Shown piece after piece: positions 1 through 6,854 of a stretch of 64,000 nucleotides of DNA; positions within the stretch are counted from its first letter, which is position 1, and each line of letters starts with the position of its first letter. Below the pieces are notes generated by a model. That model had not been told where the DNA came from and did no database searches. It saw only the letters and a list, made by a program, of their open reading frames with translations. Position numbers and translations under genes: made by a program. This DNA is from Burkholderia sp. S171 (GTDB taxonomy: Bacteria > Pseudomonadota > Gammaproteobacteria > Burkholderiales > Burkholderiaceae). Location: contig NZ_LMUF01000013.1 of assembly GCF_009766085.1 (NCBI RefSeq), positions 54,929 through 118,928 of the forward strand, given 5' to 3'.

Positions 1-114
1 GAAGAACGGCCCATGCGCGACCCCGGCTGACGCCGGAGCCGTGTTGAAATGTAACGCTGTGTGTTTGAAAGTCGTGCGTGGGCCGTTTGTTTGTTACCAG
101 GGCGATCAGGCCGA

Positions 115-1158
115 TCAGAGCGGCGTGAAATCCAGCCGGCGTCCTTCGGCATTGCTGCGAATCGCGATGTCGATGATGGTCATGACATCGACGGCATCTT
201 GGGACGTGACCGGGAACGGCTTGCCCTCGAGCACCGAAGCCGCCAGCGCTCGATAAAACTCCGCATACGCGCCATCGCGGGTGGCAAATTCCTGGCGCAA
301 GTCGTGGTCGCCATCGACTTCGCGAAGCAGGCCGGGCGGATTGTGGCCGAAGTTGGGATTCCCCGGACGCAGACCGGCTTTGAGCTGGTCTTCCTGAACA
401 TCGAGCCCCGTTTTCACATAGCTGCCGCGCGTGCCGTGAATGGCGAAGCGCGGCGGTTCCAGCGCAGCCAGCGCGGTCGCGTGCAGCACGATTTCCTTGT
501 CTTCGTAGCCCAGCAGCAGATGAACATAGTCCGGTGCGCTCGCGTGATCGCGGTGCGCCTTGACGCTGGCGAAAATGGTTTGCGGCCGGCCGAACAGCGT
601 CAACGCCTGATCGATGAGATGCGGCCCGAGATCGAACAACAAGCCGCCGCCACGCGACGCTTCCTCGCGCCAGCGTTGCGGCACTTTCGGCCGGAAACGA
701 TCGAAATGCGATTCGTAGTGCGTCACGCGCCCAAGCCGGCCGCTTTCGATCAACGCACGCACCGTCATGAAATCGCCATCCCAGCGACGGTTGTGGAACG
801 GCGCAAACAGCAATCCGCGCGTTTTGGCCAGTTCGGTCAACGTTTTTGCGTCAGCGCCGGACAAGGTGACCGGTTTGTCGACCACCACGTTCCGGCCCGC
901 CTCCAGGGCTTTCCTGGCGAGATCGAAATGGGTGTCGTTGGGGGTTGCTATGACGATGCAATCAAGTTCATCGAGGGCGAGCAGTGCATCGAAATCTTCG
1001 ACGATCGTCGCGTTCGGATAATCAGCCTGCGCACGCTCGGGTTTGCCGGTGGCAATGGCGGATACCGTCGCGCGGCCGCAATGTTCTATCACGGGCGCGT
1101 GAAACGTCTCGCCGGCAAAGCCATAGCCCATCAGGCCTACTTTTAGAAGTGCTGTCAT
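115..1158 (-). CDS. Gfo/Idh/MocA family NAD(P)-dependent oxidoreductase
   Basis: A 347-residue protein of the Gfo/Idh/MocA family, which oxidises or reduces sugars, inositols and related polyols with NAD(P). The N-terminal Rossmann fold opens with VGLMGYGFAG (the GxGxxG-type loop). IATPNDTHFD and the family motif VVDKPVTL follow, where the Lys is the usual catalytic and cofactor-contacting residue. FDLGPHLIDQAL supplies the substrate-side Asp and His. Length and motifs recall E. coli YhhX/YdgJ. The start at 1158 is chosen because the Rossmann strand begins right after MTALLK; an in-frame ATG at 1272 would add about 38 non-homologous residues. The gene is divergent from rep. The substrate cannot be told from sequence. 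Confidence 0.9.
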   Translation of the reverse strand: MTALLKVGLMGYGFAGETFHAPVIEHCGRATVSAIATGKPERAQADYPNATIVEDFDALLALDELDCIVIATPNDTHFDLARKALEAGRNVVVDKPVTLSGADAKTLTELAKTRGLLFAPFHNRRWDGDFMTVRALIESGRLGRVTHYESHFDRFRPKVPQRWREEASRGGGLLFDLGPHLIDQALTLFGRPQTIFASVKAHRDHASAPDYVHLLLGYEDKEIVLHATALAALEPPRFAIHGTRGSYVKTGLDVQEDQLKAGLRPGNPNFGHNPPGLLREVDGDHDLRQEFATRDGAYAEFYRALAASVLEGKPFPVTSQDAVDVMTIIDIAIRSNAEGRRLDFTPL

Positions 1159-1428
1159 GCGGGCATCCTGTTGGTTGGCGATGCCAGTATTGTGGCATGG
1201 GCCGAGGGGGCGGTTTGGGGTTGAAACTTCGCTAGGCGTTTCGATCTGCGCTCGCGAAAGGGCCAGAACCATCGCTTTCGAGCGATGGTTTCTTCCGTGT
1301 TAACATCGCGCTCTCGAAATTGCGCCTGCTTCAGGGTGGCGCAATTTCGCTCGCCATCTTGCTCACCAACGCGTACGTCCGGCAGCCGAAACGTCCGCCC
1401 GATTTACGCATCTCAAAGTGTCCGAACG

Positions 1429-3534
1429 ATGTCCGCAGCAGGTATGAACGCCGCGCAATCCGAAGCGGTGCGCTATCTCGATGGCCCGTGTCTTGTGCTT
1501 GCCGGCGCCGGCAGCGGCAAGACACGCGTGATCACCCAGAAGATTGCCCATCTGATCGAAGGGAAGGGCTTCGAGCCGAAGCACATTGCCGCGCTGACCT
1601 TCACGAACAAGGCCGCGCTGGAGATGCGCGAGCGCACGGCAAAGCTGCTCGAAGGGAAGACGCTCACCACGCCCGGCAAGGAAGGCCGCCGGGTGCCGGT
1701 GAACCAGTTGACCATATCGACGTTTCATTCCCTTGGCGTGCAGATCATGCGGCAGGAGGCCGAGCACGTCGGCCTGAAGCCGCAATTCTCGATCATGGAT
1801 TCCAGCGATTGCTTCGGCCTCGTCCAGGAACAGCTCGGAACCACCGATAAAGGCTTGATCCGCAAGGTCCAATCGATTATTTCGCTGTGGAAGAACGGGA
1901 TGATGTCGCCGGATCAGGCGTCGGCGAGCGCGTCAAACGAAGACGAGATGCAGGCGGCCATTGTGTTTCGGAGCTACGTGGCAACGCTGCACGCGTATCA
2001 GGCCCTTGATTTCGATGATCTAATTTTGAAGCCCGCGCAGCTTTTCGCGGAGAACGAGCAGGTTCGCGAGAAGTGGCAGAACCGGCTGCGTTATCTGCTG
2101 ATCGACGAATATCAGGACACGAATACCTGCCAGTACGAGCTGCTGAAACTGCTGGCCGGTCCGCGTGCAGCGTTCACGGCTGTGGGTGACGACGACCAGG
2201 CTATTTACGGTTGGCGCGGCGCAACGCTGGAGAACTTGGCGCAGTTGGGCAAGGACTTTCCGAAGCTACATGTGGTGAAGCTCGAGCAGAACTACCGGTC
2301 GACGGTGCGCATCCTGACGGCTGCCAACAACGTGATTGCGAACAACCCGAAGCTGTTCGAGAAGAAACTGTGGTCCGAACACGGTATGGGCGATTCCATC
2401 ACGGTGACCGCTTGCAACGACGAAGAGCACGAAGCGGAATCGGTGGTGTTCCGGCTGTCGGCGCATAAGTTCGAGCGGCGCGCGGCGTTTCGCGACTACG
2501 CCATTTTGTATCGTGGGAATTTTCAGGCGCGGATCTTTGAACAGGTTTTGCGGCGGGAGCGGATTCCCTACGTGTTGTCGGGCGGCCAGTCATTCTTCGA
2601 TAAAGCCGAGATTAAGGACATCGTTTCATATTTGCGATTGATCGCGAATCCCGACGACGACCCCGCGTTTATCCGCGCGATCACCACGCCGCGGCGGGGT
2701 GTCGGTAATACCACGCTCGAGGCGCTGGGCTCGTTCGCGGGGCAGGCGAAGGTGTCGCTGTTCGAAGCCGTGTTCATGGGTGGCATCGAAGCGCGTTTGT
2801 CGGCGCGGCAGGTCGAGCCGTTGCGCGCGTTCTGCGAATGGATGCAGCGCCTGGCCGATCGGGCGGGGCGCGATCCGGCCACCCAGGTGCTCGACGACAT
2901 GATGGAGGCGATCCATTACGAGGCCTATCTCTACGATGCCCACGACGAACGGCAGGCGCAATCGAAGTGGCAGAACGTGCTTGAATTCTGCGAGTGGCTG
3001 AAGAAAAAGGGCACAAAGCCGGAGGCGGAGCCGTCCGAGGATTCGGAGGCCACGGGGTATGACAACGCCGATGGTTTCGGCGATGAAGGCAAGAACCTGC
3101 TCGGCCTGATCCAGACCGTCGCGCTGATGTCGATGCTGGAAGGCAAAGACGAAAACCCCGATGCCGTGCGGCTGACGACCGTGCATGCGTCGAAGGGGCT
3201 GGAATATCCGCACGTGTTTTTGGTTGGCGTCGAGGAGGGGATCATGCCGCACCGGGGCAATCCCGATGCCGACGCGGACGCTCCGGTCGACACGGGCCGT
3301 ATCGAGGAAGAGCGGCGGCTGATGTATGTGGCGATCACCCGGGCGCAGCGCAGCCTTCATGTGAACTGGTGCAAGAAGCGCAAGCGGGCGCGCGAGACGG
3401 TGGTGTGCGAGGCGTCGCGGTTTATCCCGGAAATGCTTCTCGACGATGCCCCTCCGCCGACCGAAGAGGAAGCGCCGATGTCGCCGAAGGACCGGATGGC
3501 GCGACTCAAGGAGTTGCTGCAGAAGCCGGCTTGA
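1429..3534 (+). CDS. rep: ATP-dependent DNA helicase Rep (UvrD/Rep superfamily 1)
   Basis: A 701-residue 3'-5' superfamily 1A helicase that helps forks pass obstacles. The motifs appear in order: Walker A LAGAGSGKTRVI near the N-terminus, motif Ia ALTFTNKAA, Walker B LLIDEYQDTN, motif III VGDDDQAIYGWRGA, motif IV QNYRS, motif V TVHASKGLEYPHVFL and motif VI RRLMYVAITRAQ. The N-terminal region tracks E. coli Rep closely (NAAQSEAV..GPCLVLAGAGSGKT, then HIAALTFTNKAA). The ATG at 1429 fits the family start; 1444 is possible, and the in-frame ATG at 1285 would add about 48 non-homologous residues. A strong terminator lies 30 bp after the stop. It is convergent with the cytochrome gene. Confidence 0.93.
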   Translation: MSAAGMNAAQSEAVRYLDGPCLVLAGAGSGKTRVITQKIAHLIEGKGFEPKHIAALTFTNKAALEMRERTAKLLEGKTLTTPGKEGRRVPVNQLTISTFHSLGVQIMRQEAEHVGLKPQFSIMDSSDCFGLVQEQLGTTDKGLIRKVQSIISLWKNGMMSPDQASASASNEDEMQAAIVFRSYVATLHAYQALDFDDLILKPAQLFAENEQVREKWQNRLRYLLIDEYQDTNTCQYELLKLLAGPRAAFTAVGDDDQAIYGWRGATLENLAQLGKDFPKLHVVKLEQNYRSTVRILTAANNVIANNPKLFEKKLWSEHGMGDSITVTACNDEEHEAESVVFRLSAHKFERRAAFRDYAILYRGNFQARIFEQVLRRERIPYVLSGGQSFFDKAEIKDIVSYLRLIANPDDDPAFIRAITTPRRGVGNTTLEALGSFAGQAKVSLFEAVFMGGIEARLSARQVEPLRAFCEWMQRLADRAGRDPATQVLDDMMEAIHYEAYLYDAHDERQAQSKWQNVLEFCEWLKKKGTKPEAEPSEDSEATGYDNADGFGDEGKNLLGLIQTVALMSMLEGKDENPDAVRLTTVHASKGLEYPHVFLVGVEEGIMPHRGNPDADADAPVDTGRIEEERRLMYVAITRAQRSLHVNWCKKRKRARETVVCEASRFIPEMLLDDAPPPTEEEAPMSPKDRMARLKELLQKPA

Positions 3535-3564
3535 AGCTTTTGGGTCGGCGTTGGCTGCAATAAA

Positions 3565-3596
3565 CAAAAAACCCTGCGTTTGCGCAGGGTTTTTTA
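3565..3596. terminator. Rho-independent terminator, probably bidirectional, between rep and the cytochrome gene
   Basis: The inverted repeat CCCTGCG (3572-3578) / CGCAGGG (3583-3589) has a 4-base loop. It is preceded by an A-run and followed by a run of six T (3590-3595). With A on one side and T on the other it can stop both convergent transcripts. Confidence 0.9.
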
Positions 3597-3620
3597 TTGG
3601 CGTCGCCTGATGGACGGCGG

Positions 3621-4526
3621 CTATTTGACGGCTGCGACCATGTAATCGACGGCGGCTTTCACGTCGGCATCGGATGCAGTCGATCCGCCCTTCGCCGGCA
3701 TCTGGCCCTTGCCGTGCAGTGCGTAGTTGTAAACGGTGTCCATCGGTTCCTTCAGGCGGGGTGCCCAGGCGTCCTTATCGCCGTATTTCGGCGCATTGAG
3801 CACGCCGGCCGCGTGACAAGCCTGGCAGACCTGCGTGTAGAGCGTCTTGCCAGCCTGCGATGCGTCCGCGCTCGCGGTGCCTGCCGCCGCGCCTGAACTT
3901 GCTTGCGGCACGTTTGCCAGCGCCGCGACGGCGGCGGCTGCCTGGGCGTTGTCGGTTGAGGCTGCGCCTGCTGCTGCCCCACTCGCCGGTGCTGCCGCCG
4001 ATGCGCCCGCTGCCGCGCCTGGCGCCGGTTGCGCCGGTTCGGCGAATTTTGCGCCGCCGTCGTTAGCCATATAGACGACTGCCCGGGAAATTTCAAAGTC
4101 GCTATAGTCGTCGGGGCTGGTGCCGCCGCGTGCGGGCATGCCGCCTTTGCCGTTGAGCGCGTTGTGGAGCAGGGTGTCGTAGCCTTCCGCGATGCGGGGC
4201 GCCCAGTCGCCGGCATTGCCGAACTTGGGTGCGCCCGCTACGCCGGCTGTGTGACAGGTCGTGCAGACGGCCTTGAAGACCTCTTCGCCGGTTTTGTACA
4301 CGCGGGGGGCGTTGGCGTCGCGTATGTCGACCTGCGCAACCGGGGCGACGCGCGCGGCCACGGCTGTGTCGGAGAGGCCATCGGTGCCGGCGCCGGTGCG
4401 CGTCGTGTTGTTGACGTAGACGGCCAGCAGGACGATCACGACGATTGGAACGGCGAACCCGGCGACTATTGCCGCAATGAGTTGGCCAGGCGTTTTGATC
4501 GGGACTCCGTGGGGTGCTTCACTCAT
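3621..4526 (-). CDS. membrane-anchored di-haem c-type cytochrome (cytochrome c5-like)
   Basis: A 301-residue electron carrier. An N-terminal membrane anchor (about residues 17-38) holds two cytochrome c domains in the periplasm. Haem sites are C88-T-T-C91-H92 and C234-Q-A-C237-H238. Each has a downstream Met ligand in a GxMPAxGG loop (M130 and the second near residue 275), the signature of the cytochrome c5 class. An Ala-rich linker (about 165-215) joins the domains, which look like an internal duplication. The ATG at 4526 directly precedes the anchor. It probably feeds a terminal oxidase or another acceptor; the partner is not encoded nearby. It is convergent with rep across a shared terminator. 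Confidence 0.9.
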   Translation of the reverse strand: MSEAPHGVPIKTPGQLIAAIVAGFAVPIVVIVLLAVYVNNTTRTGAGTDGLSDTAVAARVAPVAQVDIRDANAPRVYKTGEEVFKAVCTTCHTAGVAGAPKFGNAGDWAPRIAEGYDTLLHNALNGKGGMPARGGTSPDDYSDFEISRAVVYMANDGGAKFAEPAQPAPGAAAGASAAAPASGAAAGAASTDNAQAAAAVAALANVPQASSGAAAGTASADASQAGKTLYTQVCQACHAAGVLNAPKYGDKDAWAPRLKEPMDTVYNYALHGKGQMPAKGGSTASDADVKAAVDYMVAAVK

Positions 4527-4847
4527 GCTCGTCTCGTCTCCCTTTATTTGTGAGTCGGTTCAGCAACAGCGTGACCGTAACAGCGACTTTCTGGGGCGTT
4601 CGTGATCGTTTTCACCAGCACGGTCGATTATAGACGGAACGTTTACGTGGCGGCGCACCCGCAAAGGCCTGTCGCAGCGCGTGTTAACCCGGATTTCGGT
4701 GCTTGGGGCGTGGGTGCTTGCGGGTTGCGTCATCGGTTGGCCTGGTCCTTGCGGTGGACGGATCGGCGGAAAACAGGTATTGTTTCGGACTCGCAGCGGC
4801 CCTGCCTCCATTGTTTTGTATATGGAACGCGGTGCCCTCGGTCATAC
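4527..4847. other. intergenic region between the cytochrome gene and tRNA-Arg
   Basis: This stretch must hold the leftward promoter of the cytochrome gene and the rightward promoter of the tRNA. No convincing protein is seen: short open frames here lack domain signal. No clear -35/-10 pair was identified by eye. Confidence 0.5.
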
Positions 4848-4923
4848 GCGCCCGTAGCTCAATGGATAGAGTACTGCCCTCCGAAGGCAGGGGTTGCTGG
4901 TTCGATCCCAGCCGGGCGCACCA
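4848..4923 (+). tRNA. tRNA-Arg (anticodon CCG)
   Basis: The full cloverleaf is visible. The acceptor stem GCGCCCG (4848-4854) pairs with CGGGCGC before discriminator A at 4920, and CCA is encoded (4921-4923). The anticodon stem is CTGCC/GGCAG around loop CTCCGAA, giving anticodon CCG (codon CGG). The T arm contains GGTTCGATCCC. The 3' half is repeated at 39338 and 44067, so this tRNA is the integration site of the prophage. Insertion leaves the tRNA whole. Confidence 0.97.
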
Positions 4924-4925
4924 AT
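4878..4925 (+). repeat. attL core (tRNA-Arg 3' end)
   Basis: The first of three copies of the tRNA 3' segment. It begins CCTCCGAAGG in the anticodon loop and ends at CCAAT after the encoded CCA. The identical 48 bp recurs at 39338-39385, and 47 bp of it at 44067-44113. Confidence 0.93.
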
Positions 4926-4972
4926 ACTGGTAAAGGTTCCAGCGATTTCGCCCGCTCCCGCCACCTCCGAAC

Positions 4973-4993
4973 TACACCTAAATTACACCTAAA
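4973..4993 (+). repeat. putative integrase arm-type binding site, left copy
   Basis: Two tandem TACACCTAAA units, 12 bp apart start to start, overlap the end of the integrase gene. Near-identical 21 bp sites in the same orientation occur just inside the right att site at 38989 and 39216. Position on both sides of the element suggests integrase arm binding sites; this is inference. Confidence 0.6.
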
Positions 4994-6068
4994 CCGCCGC
5001 TAGCTTCACCTGCGCCGGCGCCTCGGTCATCGACTGCACCCATTGCCCCAGGTGATCGGCCGACAGGTGCGCGTACCGCTGCACCATCTCCAACGTCTCC
5101 CATCCCCCGAGTTCCTTGATCACCTGCATCGGCGTGCCGCGTTGCACGTGCCAGCTCGCCCAGGTGTGGCGCAAATCGTGCCACCTGAAATCACGGATGC
5201 CGGCTTTGCTACAGGCGTCGCGCCAAGCCTGGGTCACGGTTTGATACACCGGCCGGCCGTGATAGACGAACACGCTCGCCGTGAATTCCGGCTTGCGCTT
5301 TTTCGCCACTTGCCGGCGCAGTACCGCTACCGCCGAATCCGACAACGGCACCGCGATCGCTCGCCGGGCCTTCGCCTGGTCGGGATGAATCCAGGCCAGG
5401 CGTCGAACGAGATCCACCTGCGACCACTGCAAGCCCGTCACGTTCGAGCGGCGCAGCCCTGTTTCGAGGCTGAATTGCGCCATGTCGGCCAAATGCACTG
5501 GCAGCACCGCCAACAACGCGGTCGCTTCCTCGGGCGTGAGCCATCGCACTCGTTTCGCCGCGACCTTGGCGCGTTTGACCACCGGCGCCCGGTCGATCCA
5601 CTCCCATTCGACCGCAGCATTGAGTACCGCATTGAGCACACCCACCACGCGATTGACTGTCCCGGCGCTAACCGTCTTGCCGCGCGGCTTTTCGCCTTTG
5701 AGCGTGCGCAGCACTTGCTGCTCGGATCGTTTGGCATGCGCGATTGTGTGAATCATGGCTCGATCAATCGCGCGCAGCTCGACGCCTGACAAATGACGAT
5801 CGAGCCAACGCAGATGCGTTTTCGTCGTCTCCAGACTCGAAATCCCGTCACGGTCGGCGACGTACCGTATGACCGCCTCATTCCAAGTGTAGCGGGGCTT
5901 GTGGCCGAGCTTAGCCTGGTCCCACAGATCCGCCTTCAGGCGGTCGTGGAATTCCTGCGCTTTGGCTTTTTCGTCGGTGCCAGTGCTGCCAGATAGAACC
6001 GGCCCGCCTCCCGGCGGGTAGAGCTTGTAATACCAGTTGGGACTTGAACTACGTTTAAAGAGCGACAT
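4989..6068 (-). CDS. int: phage integrase, tyrosine recombinase
   Basis: A 359-residue tyrosine recombinase that catalyses integration and excision at the tRNA-Arg site. An N-terminal arm-binding domain (about 1-60) and a SAM-like core-binding domain (about 60-165) precede the catalytic domain. Catalytic residues visible are Arg206 in TGLRRSNV, Lys233, H297-D-L-R300 in WHDLRHTWAS, Trp323 in GGW, and the nucleophile Tyr332 in MVQRYAHL. AAGGA lies 9 bases before ATG 6068, supporting this start. It points toward attL and overlaps the upstream HTH gene by 133 bp. It is the only integrase in the window, so it may also have mobilised the neighbouring remnant. Confidence 0.95.
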   Translation of the reverse strand: MSLFKRSSSPNWYYKLYPPGGGPVLSGSTGTDEKAKAQEFHDRLKADLWDQAKLGHKPRYTWNEAVIRYVADRDGISSLETTKTHLRWLDRHLSGVELRAIDRAMIHTIAHAKRSEQQVLRTLKGEKPRGKTVSAGTVNRVVGVLNAVLNAAVEWEWIDRAPVVKRAKVAAKRVRWLTPEEATALLAVLPVHLADMAQFSLETGLRRSNVTGLQWSQVDLVRRLAWIHPDQAKARRAIAVPLSDSAVAVLRRQVAKKRKPEFTASVFVYHGRPVYQTVTQAWRDACSKAGIRDFRWHDLRHTWASWHVQRGTPMQVIKELGGWETLEMVQRYAHLSADHLGQWVQSMTEAPAQVKLAAV

Positions 6069-6283
6069 GGTTGAGTTTCCTTAGCCTGATCGCCCTGCAC
6101 AACTCGCGGGGTCCATTCTCCCGCCAGATAACGTTGAAGGGCAACCAATGAGAAGATCCAGCGTTTCCCAACCTTGCGGCCTGGCAACTCGCCGGCCTTG
6201 GCCTTGAGGCGCACGGTTTCGGGATGTGCGTGTAGCAGCGAGGCCGCGTCCAGCAGCGTGAGGGTCTTCGAATCAGCATCCAT
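5936..6283 (-). CDS. small HTH DNA-binding protein, excisionase-like
   Basis: A 115-residue protein with a MerR/Xis-type winged helix-turn-helix near the N-terminus: TLLDAASLLHAHPETVRLKAKAGELPG followed by a KVGKRWIF wing. Such helix-turn-helix proteins often act as excisionases or recombination directionality factors beside phage integrases. The C-terminal third is basic and has no recognisable fold. The start at 6283 is chosen because the domain begins there; an ATG at 6340 would add an unrelated Cys-rich leader. It overlaps the integrase start by 133 bp in another frame, suggesting coupled translation. The role in excision is inference. Confidence 0.75.
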   Translation of the reverse strand: MDADSKTLTLLDAASLLHAHPETVRLKAKAGELPGRKVGKRWIFSLVALQRYLAGEWTPRVVQGDQAKETQPCRSLNVVQVPTGITSSTRREAGRFYLAALAPTKKPKRRNSTTA

Positions 6284-6327
6284 CCTGCTCACCTCACGCA
6301 CCCACGCAGCCGGACCACACGCAGTGC

Positions 6328-6651
6328 AACTCGTGGACACCTGGCGGGCAGGTGGATCACCGGTAAGCCATTGATTTCAAATAAAACTGACGCCATCAAA
6401 TGCCACGAGTCAGGCACGGACAACACGTGGAACTCGTGGCCCAAAAAATAGGCAGCCCCTCTAACTGATGGCAAATCGAGATCAACTCGTGGCGCGCCGG
6501 TGTCTCCGAATTCCTTTGCTTCGTAGCCTTCTTTCTTCTTTTCTTTCAATAATTTAGAGAGAGAAAAAGAGGACGGCTTGCGGCGACGGTGCAAAAACTG
6601 ACTCGTGGCAAAAACACGGTAACTCGTGGCAAACGCCGTATAAGTCGTGGC
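6328..6651. repeat. iteron array, candidate prophage replication origin
   Basis: Seven copies of the 10 bp motif (A/G)A(C/G)TCGTGG(C/A) lie in 324 bp: 6328, 6402 (reverse strand), 6431, 6484, 6600, 6621 and 6642. The last three are spaced exactly 21 bp, two helical turns. Between the groups lies an AT-rich, purine/pyrimidine-biased stretch (about 6528-6575). The array sits between the HTH gene and the primase-helicase gene, as origin iterons do in P4-type satellites. No convincing protein is seen from 6284 to 6854. Confidence 0.75.
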
Positions 6652-6854
6652 GGCACTCTTTACAAGAATCAATGACTTAGGCGCGGTGGGTATCGAAAAC
6701 CACGTGGCACGTGCGCTGCCCGTGCCTTGCCGCCGGCCGATTCCGCCCGCCAGCCCTTTTTCGTTCGTCGTTCGTGCTTTTGGTCGGCTTGAATGAGCCA
6801 GCGAGGCGATACGGCCGCTCGGACGTCGACACCGGTTCGTGAGGTGGGCGACGT

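Noticed and set aside
61..1146. 361-codon plus-strand open frame
   Set aside because: Fully antisense to the oxidoreductase, which has clear family motifs.
6328..6651. CRISPR array
   Set aside because: Repeats are only 10 bp, unevenly spaced and one is inverted; this is an iteron pattern. No cas genes are present.
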